A stretch of DNA of 64,000 nt from Rheum nobile. Taxonomy: Eukaryota; Streptophyta; Magnoliopsida; Caryophyllales; Polygonaceae. The notes below the pieces were generated by a model, which did no database searches, was not told the DNA's origin, and worked only from the letters and a program-made list of their open reading frames with translations. Location of the stretch: contig WOAB01000317.1 of assembly GCA_027886185.1 (NCBI GenBank), positions 248,001 to 312,000 of the forward strand. Direction: 5' to 3'. The first letter of the stretch is position 1. Each line of letters begins with the position of its first letter. Shown here piece by piece: positions 1 to 11,017 of the stretch. The position numbers and the translations under genes are program-made.

Positions 1-554
1 CGTATTTGAAGTCGTCAACAATATCTTGGAACTCTTATCTGATCCGAGAACAATGAATGCACAGACCTCATAGGCAAAAAATATAAATTTTACAACATAA
101 CAGTTTTGAATTAGCAGAATTCTCATCTATTAGAATAAAAAGAATCATATATCATATATATGATATTAATAGAGTAAGAGTAAAGATATTAAATTATCTC
201 AGATATGGTAAGATAATGTACTTAATCAATATTATGCTGGATAAACAATATTGACAGATAAGAAGGGAAAAAAGATCGTGATCTTAATATATAAGGTAAT
301 AGTATATTTTATAATACAAATATTACAGAATATTTTGTTGTATATTTTGGAAAGATTTTATTGTAAATAATATTAGTATGACAAGTGTAGGATTCTATTA
401 CTATAATTTTTTAAATAAATAAATCTAAAAAAATCACAGGCTGTCACGTGTCCAATTCAATACCGTGACGCCACGTGACAGCGTAAAATTCGGGCTCATT
501 CTGAGAGCGCCACATGGCTCAGTCGGTATTTACGTTTAGTAGTTATATAGTAGA
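1..554 (-). mobile_element. Helitron 5' end (H2), runs off the left edge
   Basis: Read on the minus strand, the element begins at 554 with TCTACTATATAACTACTAAA, preceded by A as expected for Helitron insertion between A and T. The first ~125 bp match the 5' end of the complete Helitron at 35107-39897 with only a few substitutions. A perfect 11-bp inverted repeat with a CACGTG core (440-450 and 472-482) lies in this terminal region. The rest (1-420) is AT-rich, and I see no recognisable helicase. The 3' end lies outside the window, so size and coding content are unknown. Confidence 0.8.
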
Positions 555-2300
555 TTAGTCTATGCAGCAATCTCATGTTTTTGTTCGTTTATTTTGATTT
601 TTAAACAGATTGAGTCATTGAACCAAAACATATTTCACATAATAAACAATTTTAATATAGGAAAAGAGAAGTGTGCGAATGGGCGTTTATTGCGAACGTG
701 TAAATGGACATGTATACAAACTTGTGCTTGTATGGATATACATTTTTTATTATATATGCGTGATTTTGTTAAGTGAAACTCATATACATATATGAAAAAC
801 TTATGCATTTTAGAATATAAATAAGTTTGTATTTATATATAAATAAGTTTGTATTTATATATAAATAAGTTTTTTAGTGTATGTGCTCGTTCGCCCATAG
901 GTGTCCGTTAGCTCCTGATTCATACTTTTAATATATCACATCAAATTTGTATTTAGTCTATGTTAAGCCATATATAGTCCTGTTTTAAACCCCACTAATA
1001 ATTCCATATATAAAGTGCCACCTTAAACTCAATTATGAATCTTTTCTTGATCACCTGAAAGAGTGAAAGACAAAACATAAGTTCAAATGTCATGTCATTA
1101 AAATCAACTATTCCCCCTTTCATGCAAATCGTTTTATCATACTAAAATAAAAATTAAAAATCTACTAATTTCAAAGTCTATCTACTTTTGTATGATTTCG
1201 ATAATTGATAATTGGTGTAACCTTGAAAACTGTCCCTTTTTTGGGCAGTATATCCGTCAAAGTAATGACAATAATTTGCATTCTTTTTCTTTTGGCCATT
1301 TGAAAACCTTAAAAGATTGTCATTTCAAAATCTCAAAGCTCAAACATATAAATGGGAATAAAAAGTTATACGGAGTAAAAAAGTATGGTGAAGTGGGAAC
1401 AAGCTGTGACCAGGTGGGGGCAGTTTTGTCTTTTTAGTTGTTTGTTTGGTAAGCAACTCTTGCATGCTCACGTGGCAAACGCAATCCCACCTCCCCATTT
1501 GAATTCAATCTTCATCACGTGGCAAATTCAATCTTCATCACATGCTTCCCCCTTCCAACCACAAAATTAATTTCTTCTTCGTCTGTACTCACTGTATCTT
1601 GCCCATTACTAATATTTCATTGTATGCGAGTTTTTAATATTGAATTTTATATATAAATATTGTGATTTGTTCTTCACAAGAATTGGATTGGACTCTAAGC
1701 AATTAAATTCGAGGCCACATGTTTTCTAAATTAGTGGGATTTAATTAGATTCCTCAATCTAGACGTACATATCAACCCAAGTCCAAAGTTGATCTAATCT
1801 GATATCGTGATTATACAATGGGTCTTGACATGTGACAATTAGTTTAAGTCTGACTAGTGGTTCCAATTTATCATGAATTTACATAGTTTTTTTCTGGGTT
1901 TCTTTATATAGTGGCATAAGTGAAGCTTAACAAAAGTGTGTTCATAAGTACCATAACTTGAATGAATGAAACTATAGGTAAAAGGAATTACATTTTTTTT
2001 AAATGTCAAGCCAAGGACAAAAATAGGTTTAAAGAAAATCACACACAATTGGCCAATGTCACTCAAAAACACACAAAAATAAATAAATAAATAAAAACAG
2101 AGAAAACAAAAAAGCTAACCATAAATTACAAGCAATTATTTGTTGTCGGCCTACAAGCCCATTCTCCAATCTTCACCACCCAAATTTGGCAAATGACAGT
2201 AAAAAAGAGCAAGTAGGAATGATAGGCAGCTACTAAATTCCAGTAATTTACTGTGTGCCGGTCCGGTTTTTTTAAAACAAAAGGTAAAAGAAATAAAATT
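555..2300. other. Intergenic, no gene seen
   Basis: AT-rich spacer between the Helitron end and the 3' end of the FLA gene. It holds a 25-bp tandem repeat around 815-875 (about 2.5 copies of an 'ataaataagtttgtattt' unit). It also holds two copies of CACGTGGCAAA (1469-1479 and 1516-1526), G-box/ABRE-type motifs with no gene obviously attached. The short ORFs here have no recognisable domain. Confidence 0.6.
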
Positions 2301-2301
2301 T

Positions 2302-3611
2302 CTAAAGCAGAGAAAACCCGGTCCAGACCGCAATTCCCACCGACACTAACAATCCACCGGAGATACTGCCGGCACCGTTGTCATCGGTCGAATCCGCCAC
2401 GTCACCATCCGGTGACATAGCCGGAGAGTCCGAGTCATCATCCGACGGAGCCGGCGAAGTAGCGTGGCCCTTCTTCTTCTTCTTCTTTGACTTCGCCGGC
2501 GCCGGTGCGGGAGCCGGTGCCAAATCGCCCTTAAACAACTCCACGGGAAGCAAAACCTTGTCGATCGTGTAGATCGCCACCGGCTGCTCGTCTTTGACTG
2601 TTCCGGTGATCTTCGCCGTCACCAGCTTCGTCTTTATAGTGATATCCTCGCCGTCATTCTGGACGGTGAAATCGAACTTGTTGGCGCCGTCGGTAGCGAG
2701 CGTGTTCATCGGGCCGTTGTTGGACTTCAACATTGCTTTGGACTGGTAGATCGGAACCGCCTGGAAGAGGAGGAGAGAAGTCTTGCCGTCGGCGGAGAGA
2801 TTCTTGTACTTCGGCTGGAATTTCTTGAACGCGTCGTCGCCGGGGCAGAACACGGTGAGTCCGCCGTCGAGGTTGCTCAGGTACGTCTGCTCCGCGTCGG
2901 TTCCCTTCAGAGTGTCAGCGAACACCTTGCAGCCATGCGCCGACATTATGCTCGTCAAATTGAGCTCCGCCGGACCAGGCGTCGGCGCCTCTGCTTCCGG
3001 CGAGGTCAGGGCCTGGCTAATCTCGATAACCGACAAATTGTACGGGATCTCCTTCACCGATTTCACAAACGCAGCATTCAAATTCCCACCATTGTCCTCA
3101 GCACCGAACGCGACCTAGAAATCCAAAATCCAACAGCTCAGATATCAGATCTATAGCAATTGATTAACCTAGAAATTTCTTTGGAATTAGGAATAATTAA
3201 AACTACCTTGCCGCCTTTGAGATCGGTGATGTTGACGAATCCAGAAGATCCAGGAGCGTCGCCGGTGGCCTGGTACATGGTGGCGGCGAGAGCGGTGCCA
3301 TTGGTGATCTGGTGGAGCTTCTTAGCGCCGAAGTAGTCAAGGAGGATGTGGAGAGAGAGTACGTTCTTGATAGTGTAGACAGAAGGATGCTTTGCAAGAA
3401 GAGCGTTCATCGCGGCATTGTCGACGGCACAGACGGTGATAGTCTGGCGGCGGTTGATATCCGCCGCCAGATGAGTAACGGTTAGGTAGTGGTTGAAGGT
3501 AGACAAGCTTGGATGGTCCTCAAGAATGCGAGTGATGTTGTGGCCGCGGACGGCGGTCAAGGCCACCAGGAACGCCACCAGAAGAGCGAATTTCCCGGCG
3601 GTGCGCGCCAT
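2302..3611 (-). CDS. FLA: Fasciclin-like arabinogalactan protein (FLA1/FLA2 type), two exons
   Basis: Exon 1 is 3611-3207 (135 codons). A 92-bp phase-0 intron (3206-3115, GTAGTT...TTCTAG) separates it from exon 2, 3114-2302. The protein is 405 aa, close to the usual ~400-425 aa of this class. Residues 1-23 form a signal peptide. FAS1 domain 1 follows (HNITRILEDHPSLSTFNHYL), then a short Pro/Glu-rich AGP-like spacer (SPEAEAPTPGP), and FAS1 domain 2 (LNLTSIMSAHGCKVFADTL). The tail is an APAPAPAP stretch with six lysines, an acidic Ser/Pro region and a C-terminal hydrophobic segment suited to GPI anchoring. Several N-glycosylation sequons are visible. Proteins of this family are plasma-membrane or wall glycoproteins linked to cell adhesion and wall architecture. 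The start is the ATG giving MARTAGKF; an upstream in-frame ATG would destroy the signal peptide position. The leader (3650-3700) is CT-rich on the coding strand. I assign the FLA1/2/8/10 group; the exact orthologue is uncertain. Confidence 0.93.
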
Positions 3612-4346
3612 TTCAGCTGTCCTTTGTTGTAACAAAACAGAGGAAAAGAGTGAGAGAGAGAGAGTTGTGAGTGGGAGAGTGTGAGGATGGGGGAGTGATA
3701 AAGGGCAGAGCAGAGTGGGAGGAGTAAGTCGAACAGAGGGAGCTGGAAAAGGGTAATGGAGAAGCTAAGCTGGTAAAAAGCGTGAAAGTCTGAAAGATTG
3801 TTTGAGACGAAACTGCCCCTGATAAATGAGTAGAAGTTACATACCTAGACAAAAACAATCCGGGGAGTATCATTTTACAGGGTAGGAATTAGGGTGCATA
3901 TAATTTAGACAATTAATGAATTCTTTAGCAAAATAAATTAATTCTTTCTTGGTATGTATATTAAATAAAATCAGGGGTACTAAGTATAAACTGAATTAAC
4001 AGCTGCCAATACGTGGAATAAAAGGTGCTGATAATGATTCTAATTATGAACTTTTTGAATCAATGAGTGGTTAAGCATGCTCTACATGACTACATAGATC
4101 CAATATAGAGCATTTTTTATTAATTTATTTTTAATAGAAGTTTCTTTGTAGAGTGATTTTTATAAGGAGTATATTTTATATAGTGATACTCCGTATGAGC
4201 TATTTACAATCATAAATAATCTTTTGAATATATATGGATTTTTTGTATCTTCAAAATACTTGGAAAACACTAATAAAAAAACACTTGAAAAGCAAGTGTA
4301 CATCATTTCTCGAAAATGGTTTTTCCACGAGTAGAATACTTAAAAG
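3612..4346. promoter_or_regulatory. FLA upstream region and spacer
   Basis: The first ~250 bp upstream of the FLA start are pyrimidine-rich on the coding strand (runs of CTCTCT near 3650-3665), typical of a plant 5' leader or Y-patch. Beyond ~3900 the sequence is AT-rich and I see no gene. Confidence 0.4.
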
Positions 4347-4355
4347 CTTGGATTG

Positions 4356-5337
4356 ATTTTGTACAAGCGGGACCATCCTGATGAGGGAAACTCTATTTCC
4401 CTCCTATGTGAGGGTTTTCTAACCTTAGTATTAGTCATTTCTCTGTCATCCTCTTCTCTTCTCCGCCACTGATTCCCCTCCTCCTACCTTCCCTGCTCTT
4501 CCATCTGCGTCGTGGGTGTCTTCCTTCCCTGCCCCTCGTCGTTGTCTACGACCTTTGTCTGTCTTGTACAGGTTTCTGTTTTCTCCCTTCCGCGTCACCT
4601 CCGCTCCTCGTCGTTGTTCGTGCTTCCGCTCAGATGCGCCTGCCCCGGCCTCAAAGCTTCTGCTTCATGGACGATTTTGTTTTGGCCGCTTGTGCACCTT
4701 CTCTGGAAACATGTCTGAGACCTTTATCGCTGCCAGTTTCTGTGCAGATCCATGTTGATTTCTTCATCTGCAAACAGTCAATTGACATTGATTTGGGGCT
4801 CTATTTTGATGTTGTTTTTGACCTTCGCTCAGGGACGATTCCCCTTGATTTGCTTTCGGTAGTTGGTTTTTGTAATTTCGTTTATGGTATTTTGATTTTG
4901 GTTGTTTCTGCATGTAGATTGGGTTTGACTGGTTTCAGAGTCTTTTTTGGTTTGGTCTTTGTGGTTGTTTTCAGGCCTTTAGGGTTCTTTTGGTCCACTT
5001 TGTTCATATTGGTTTTAGGTATGTTGGCTCTGACGTGCTGGGTTCTCTTTTGCATCTGTCTGATCGATTCACTGCAGTTCTTGGGAGTAAATTTTTAAAA
5101 CCAAGTATTGATGTGAATCTGTTGGACGCATTGACTCTAGGTTGGGGCCTGCAGTTTGCTAGGTTTGTCGCGGTTCGTGGCCCTGCCTCGCTTTTCTGGC
5201 TTTTTGTTACCTACTTTGGTAGTTCCTTGCCTCCTTCTGGCAATTGTGTTCATGTATGTTGTCTATCTGATGCCTTCTGTCTGGCATGTAACCTTCGATT
5301 TCGTTGATTAATATATTTGCAATTTTCATTAAAAAAA
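4356..5337 (+). mobile_element. Poly(A)-tailed insertion, ~1 kb, possible noncoding LINE derivative
   Basis: A 982-bp block is bounded by the direct repeat CTTGGATTG (4347-4355 and 5338-5346) and ends in a short A-run. Its first ~350 bp are C/T-rich and the rest is strongly T/G-rich, unlike the AT-rich flanks. The overlapping ORFs have no recognisable domain and low-complexity hydrophobic translations, so I do not call a gene. The layout matches the insertion at 5868-6914. A 5' UTR plus 3' UTR of a LINE, or a processed noncoding transcript, are the two readings I consider likely. Confidence 0.55.
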
Positions 5338-5433
5338 CTTGGATTGGATAAAAATTGGGCTTTTGTATGTGTAAATATGTAAAAAGTTATAAATTGACAA
5401 GTGAATTCAAGGTCGGAAACTGGACTAGTATAA

Positions 5434-5763
5434 GCCCTCGTTTGGTTTGTGCTACACTTCCCAGGAAGTTGAAATTTCTCAGGAAATACATTTATTTCCT
5501 GTGTTTGGTTCAAAAACAAAACGTGGAAATTTATTTCCCAGGAAATTGCAATTCCTTCAAATCAAAGGAATTGCACTTACCTTGAAGAGGTAGGTAAGAT
5601 CTACTTTCTGCGTTTTTAAATGAAAATATTATTACTTCTTATGTTAATATAAAAATAACAATTTTGAACCAAACATGATTTCACAATTTTCAATAATTTA
5701 TAATTTTTAGAAAGTAGCTAAATTCTTAGGAACTTAATTTCCCATATTCAACCAAACAAGGGG
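5434..5763. mobile_element. PIF/Harbinger-type MITE (330 bp)
   Basis: Terminal inverted repeats (left GCCCTCGTTTGGTT; right, reverse complement, CCCCTTGTTTGGTT) are flanked by a TAA/TAA duplication (5431-5433 and 5764-5766). This is the 3-bp target typical of PIF/Harbinger elements. The interior is AT-rich and noncoding. Confidence 0.75.
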
Positions 5764-5867
5764 TAAGTGTGTACAATTTTCCAATATCCATATGTACCAA
5801 TAATTTTAAAAAATCGAACCGACAATCATAAATCGGCCCATGCCACTTTCAACTGCTAAAATAAGAT

Positions 5868-6914
5868 AATTTCAACTAAGTGAGTTGAGTTATACCCTCA
5901 ATACACATCAAAAAGCTCTCAACGGGCAAAAAGCTTCAATGGCTCCCATGAGGGGCGCCGGCCCTAGAAGGCCTTGCCTCACTGGCTCTGCCTCACCGGC
6001 CCGCCTCTCCGGCCCGCCTCACCGGCCCGCCTTGGAGCCCGACGCCGCCGGGTCCTTGCTTCTCCTAGCCCGGACCGGTCGCTGTCGGGAGAACCCAGAT
6101 CCGTCCTCCTTCTCCAGCCTGCCGCCGCCGCCTCTCTCTCGGCCCGCCTTCCGCCCTCCTCCCCGACCCCCTCATCTCCGCCATCCTCAGCCCGTCCTCC
6201 GACCTCCTCTCGGCCCTCCTCGCCGGCTTCGCCCTCTCCTTTCCGACCTCGTTTCTGTCCTCCAGCCTCCCTCCCTGTCTTCCCCTGACCCTGCCGTCAC
6301 CTCCCTGTCTTCCCCTCGCCCTCCCTGTCTTCCCCTGACCCTGCCGCCTCCCTCCTTGTCTTCCCCTCGTCCTCCTGCTTGAACCCAATCCCCCCGCCTC
6401 CCTCTCTGGATTCCCCTCCTCACCTCCCTCTCTGTTTCCCCATTCCCCTCCAGTTCTGTTTCCTTCGCCCCCCTCTGACCCCCCCTCTTCCTTTGTTTTT
6501 TTCTGTTGTTTTTGTTGTTTGTTGGTGTTGGTTCTCGACTGTGCAGGTGACCTGGGTTGATGAGAGACTGTTGTTTCGGTTCGAGTTTTGACAGTGATCG
6601 TGTGATCCCTGGTGGTGTCTACTGACGATTTGCCATCAGATTGTGTCCTTTCTCTTCTTTCTGGCTGCTTCAAACGACCTTGTTGGAGTTTTTTTCAACC
6701 CTTGTTTGGAGACTTTCTCTTTGTTATGCTTTTGGTTTGTCTGTTTCAGTTGTTTACTATTTTTGTTTGTGTCTGCTTTTCCTTTCTTTGTTTTCGTTTT
6801 TGTTGTTTGTTTGTCGTTGTTGTTGTTTGGTTTCGCCGGTTGTTCGGCCTCTCGAGTTATCAGGGGTTTGTCCTGAAAACTTGAATTCTTACCTTATCAA
6901 AAAAAAAAAAAAAA
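5868..6914 (+). mobile_element. Poly(A)-tailed retro-insertion with 17-bp target duplication
   Basis: A perfect 17-bp direct repeat, AACTGCTAAAATAAGAT, sits at 5851-5867 and 6915-6931. The inserted strand ends TTATC followed by a run of ~17 A. That is the signature of target-primed reverse transcription by a LINE. The first half (5940-6480) is very GC/CT-rich, the second half (6480-6890) T/G-rich. The ORFs are Pro/Ser/Arg low complexity and match no family I know, so I treat the block as noncoding. It resembles the 4356-5337 insertion in organisation. Confidence 0.85.
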
Positions 6915-6931
6915 AACTGCTAAAATAAGAT

Positions 6932-8290
6932 GTATAATTTATAGCTTAAGAAAGTACTTTCTCTATCAGCTGGTTACATTTTGGTAATGTCATCACAATT
7001 CGGGAAGTAAATTGTAAATTTGGTATTGCATTTGAATAAAATAGGTGTAAAGGGTGGAAAAGTTGTAAAAAAGAAGGCAGTGGAAACATCTCACATGGTT
7101 TTGGCATCACTTATTCTGCAAACATGGAAAAAATTGTAATTAAAAAAATTACTGTGTAAAAACTGTACTTCAATTCAAACTAATGGACCTACCCAAAATA
7201 TAACAACCTTTCTTTAAATTTGAAAATTTCAGCAGATTATATAATCAAGAAATTAAAATCTCTAAATAAATAATATCCAACAAGATTTTTCTAAAGCATA
7301 TTCCAGATTTTAGCCTATATACCGAGAGCATAGATTAAAAACCGATATATACACTCATCTTAAGAAACAACAATGACCGATTACGAACCTTAAATTGTAT
7401 TATAAATTGTTTTTTTTTTCCTAGTATGTGCTCGTAGACACAATAAAATTTCCAAGTTTAGCAATAATACTTTTTAGCCACTATTTTAATATTTTTTACA
7501 AGGATTTACCATTTCTAATTTAGAAAATAGTTTGAAAATAATTTATAAATTTAACTTCTTAACATGTGTCATGGATCCATACTAGAAAAATTGAAACAAA
7601 TTAACGTATGGTCAAATACGTTTCAACAAACATTTAACAAAAAAACGGCTAGTAAAAAATCCTTATTTAAGAATATGTTAAGTACTTGACCATAGTCTAA
7701 TTTGTAAACCTTGGAATTTACAATCACTTATCTCGTCCTTGATTTTATACTTATCTCACTACTACTTAATGATTTATGTAATATTTTTTCATTGATGGTT
7801 AAAATTCAATAGTCATTTTGATGATATGCAATTCTTACTTTTAGACACCAAATATCAAGGCCATCAGAATAAGTTTTTTCTTGCCAGAACTTAGCCCCGA
7901 CGCGTTCAAAATAGACCCACCTTAGAATATCTATTTATCATACCTTTTTTCCAGCTAAAGATAAACGGTGACTTAAAACGGTTACATTCAGGCTATTTTA
8001 GTGACATCACACGCGTCCGCGTTCGTACACACCCTTAGCAACTCTGCGAACTTGTCTTTGTATGAGTCCCAACCAACATTGGTCCAAACGTCATCCATCA
8101 TTATTTTAAATTAAACATTAGTTTTTTCTATTAGTTGTATGTCATATTTAACTTTGATTAGTTTTATGAATTGTTGGGACATTAACTTGTGGTGGGCCTA
8201 ACTATTATCGCATTTCTTTCCCTATCAACCTAGCTTGTTTTACTATTTAAACTATGAGAGATGATCAAATGAACACAAACTTTAAGATAA
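6932..8290. other. AT-rich intergenic stretch, nothing recognised
   Basis: No ORF with a domain, no terminal repeats and no long tandem repeats that I can read. Base composition is plain plant spacer. Confidence 0.6.
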
Positions 8291-8652
8291 TTATTGAGCA
8301 TTTATTGGAGTCGTTCACATGTCACAATCCAACGACTAGGAGTGTTTTATAATTTAACAATAAAACCCTATACAGAGGGACATTTTCGTCTTTTGGCCTT
8401 CATTTGTCCGTTGTCACTTGTCTCCCTCGCTTGGCTCCGTCTCTCTTGGCGAAGAAATTCTACCGGAATGGAGTTCTCCGTCGCTCCTCACAGTTGTTTT
8501 CCCCCTCGCCGATTCTTCGCCATCGGCCTCTCATCGACTGAGCTTCAGCCTCCATGAATTCACCAGCAGCCGGTAGATAGTGTTTTTTATTTTTTCCTAC
8601 ACCTCGACAGATTTCGCAGATAGCGATTTCGAGTGGCCGAGGGAAATGCAAA

Positions 8653-8865
8653 ATGGAGCCGGCCTACACCTCGACAGACAAATATGGTGGGAAATGCAAA
8701 ATCTCCGAGGAGATCAAGGGGGAGATCAACTATTCTTCCAGTGGCCGAGGGAAAGTTGCTCTTGGATGCGACGATGGAGCCGTTTGTTTCCTCGATCGAG
8801 GCCTCAAGTTCAATTATGATTTCCCTGCTCACTCTCGCTTCGTTCTATTTCTCCAGCAGCTCAAG
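8653..8865 (+). pseudogene. VPS11: VPS11 first-exon fragment
   Basis: From the ATG at 8653 the frame reads into a segment diagnostic of plant VPS11: SSGRGKVALGCDDGAV, DRGLKFNYDFPAHS, VLFLQQLK. VPS11 is a core subunit of the HOPS/CORVET vacuolar tethering complexes. The homology stops at AAG|GTCAATC (8865/8866), where the native gene has an exon end, and intron-like sequence follows. The piece therefore came from genomic DNA, not cDNA. The normal MYQWRKFEFFEE-type N-terminus is missing; it is replaced by a partly duplicated 'cctacacctcgacag' sequence (8597 and 8664). No later VPS11 exon follows; the next coding piece is HSP90. It is a captured fragment, not a working gene. Confidence 0.85.
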
Positions 8866-9270
8866 GTCAATCTCTATCTCTCTTTCTCCATTTTTTCCCT
8901 TTATGAATCAGAATGTATGCTATTTAATCCTTAGCGTGGTTTTGTATATGGGCGCGTCTTTGAAAAAGTAACTCATTAAGCTTGGTTGAATCATAATGTA
9001 TGGTGGTATTTGGGCTTGTGCTATTATAATTTGGAAAAGATTAGTAGGAATGGTGGTTCTGATTGGTGAAATAGGTTTTTTTTTAGAGGCAATTGCATGA
9101 ATTTTGTGTGTTTTTATTGTCAATGCTGGACATGAGAGACTGAGGAGAGGTCTTGCCTGAATCAGAATTATGAGTTTAAGAATGAGAGTGATGATTGCTT
9201 TTTATAAACATGTGTAGTTTGTGAGCCTGTGATAGAATGTTTTTTAGGTGAACTATCCAACTAGAGAGCT
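8866..9270 (+). other. Intron-like filler between VPS11 and HSP90 pieces
   Basis: It starts with a usable GT donor (8866) and ends near a T-rich tract followed by AG (9241-9247, TTTTTTAG). A chimeric VPS11-HSP90 transcript could in principle be spliced. I see no coding content here. Confidence 0.4.
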
Positions 9271-9276
9271 TCTATG

Positions 9277-10048
9277 TTCAAGGAGGTGTCCAATGAATGG
9301 TATGTGCTTAACAAGCAGAAGCCTATCTGGATGAGGAAGCCCGAGGTGATTACAAAGGAGGAGTATTCTGCTTTCTATAAGAGTCTCACTAATGACTGGG
9401 AAGAGCACTTGGCTGTCAAGCACTTCTCTGTCGAAGGTCAGTTTGAGCTCAAGGTTGTTCTCTTTGTTCCCAAGAGGGCACCCTTTGATCTCTTTGACTC
9501 GAAGAAGAAGAAAAACAACATTAAGCTTTATGTCCATCGTGTATTCATCATGGACAACCGTGAGGATTTGATGCCCGAGTACTTGAGCTTTGTTAAGGGT
9601 ATTGTTGACTCTGAAGGTAGAGAAGGTGATCGTGCCTGACCGTGTTGTGGATTCCCCCTGCTGTCTTGTCACATGCGAGTACGGGTGGTCTGCCAACATG
9701 GAGTGTATCATGAAGGCTCAGGCCCTGAGAGACTCGAGCATGAGAGGATACATGTCGAGCAAGAAGACGATGGAGATAAACCCTGAGAACTCCATCATGG
9801 AGGAGCTCAGGAAGAGATCCAATGCTGACAAGAACGACAAGTCGGTCAAGGACTTGATTCTCCTCCTGTTTGAGACCTCACTTCTGACCTCGAGTTTCAG
9901 CCTGGACGAACCCAACACCTTTGGAAACAGGATCCACAGGATGTTGAAGCTCGACCTCAGCATTGATGAGGATGCTGCTGACGACACTGACATGCCCCCG
10001 CTCGAGGAAGCTGATGTTGATGGCAGCAAGATGAAGGAGGTTGACTAA
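9277..10048 (+). pseudogene. HSP90: Cytosolic HSP90 (HSP81-type) pseudogene with internal deletion
   Basis: The frame 9277-9615 encodes the start of the middle domain: KQKPIWMRKP, YKSLTNDWEEHLAVKHFS, VPKRAPFDLF, IKLYVHRVFIMDN, YLSFVKGIVDSE. The text then jumps, in another frame (9614-10048), to VEKVIVPDRVVDSPCCLVT, the C-terminal domain, SSKKTMEINPENSIMEEL and the EEVD-type end, here KMKEVD. By comparison with cytosolic plant HSP90 (~700 aa) the N-terminal ATPase domain is absent and roughly 190-200 residues of the middle domain are deleted at the GAAG joint (9613-9616), with a frameshift. The 3' UTR seems kept beyond 10048 and there is no poly(A) tail, so a DNA-level copy is more likely than a retrocopy. 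It cannot make a chaperone. Confidence 0.93.
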
Positions 10049-11017
10049 GTGATTTTTGCTTGAAGAGTAACTCTGCTGACTCCACTCTTACTACTATAGT
10101 ACCTATGCTTTTTCATTTTATTTTTGTCTCTCATTTTGTAACTAGACTAGATGCTCTATTTTGACCCCTGGTTCAATGGGCGTTGGCGTTATGACTGGCA
10201 GACAAACAATGCTTGTTCCAAGTTGTAGTCTTGAATGGCAATGGAGTTTTGTTTTGCGTTATCTGCTTCTTCAATCCTTTAAAAATATTTTTGGATGCTT
10301 GTTGCATAATGTGTGTTGACTTGTCTGCTTCTTGTTCAACATTTTCTCATGCTAGATTTTGGAGTTGATGTAGCAGAATATTGTGGATTTCAGAGTCTGA
10401 TGTCTATAATCCTGGTGGGAGAATGATTTTTAAGGTGTTTATTCATAATTTATGGTCCCCCTTGCTGCAATAAGGGGACTTGATAATACTGATGTGGGTT
10501 GTATTTTTTGTTACTTGAAACTTATCCTTTAATTTTGGCTACTAGTTCCTATATTTTGTTTGTTCACATTTTAGTTTCTTGGCTCAAATTAATACTGCGA
10601 ATGTTGATCTGCTGCAAGTGCCAACATTTTCACAGTTTTGCCTGTTTTTGAGGTGAACAACTTCATATGAAGTTTGGTCTAGGAAGATGACAACCAAACT
10701 TGGAAGTGGTAAAGCATGAATCGTGGAGCCAATGCAGTGTTGGAAAGCAAGGAAGTAGAGGTTTGGTGATATAGTTGGTATGACATATATACTATATAGT
10801 ATAAGGTAGTGTAAGATCACATTGTATGATTTAACGGCATCCACCGTAAGCAAAAATAAACACGAATAAAAAGCAGACGAATCCAAGTGAAACCAATCAT
10901 ATAGCAATTTCCCAATCAAAATGAAAATAAATCAAGGCACTTGATATCACCGAGAGTAAACAAGGCATGGGCGATGGCTTACATCCGACTCAGGAATCAG
11001 GAACTTGTGATATTTTG
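10049..11017. other. HSP90 3'-UTR-like sequence and unassigned DNA
   Basis: The first ~250 bp look like the retained 3' UTR of the HSP90 copy. From ~10300 to 11000 I recognise no gene. The 111-residue minus-strand ORF at 10584-10919 has no known domain and may be another unidentified captured piece. Confidence 0.35.

Noticed and set aside
2378..3156. Plus-strand ORFs across the FLA gene
   Set aside because: Shadows of the GC-rich antisense coding exon; no domain.
5885..6673. Long Pro/Ser/Arg ORFs on both strands
   Set aside because: GC/CT-rich noncoding insertion; overlapping open frames on both strands with no family resemblance.
9253..10029. Minus-strand ORFs of 152 and 103 codons
   Set aside because: Antisense shadows of the HSP90 pseudogene.
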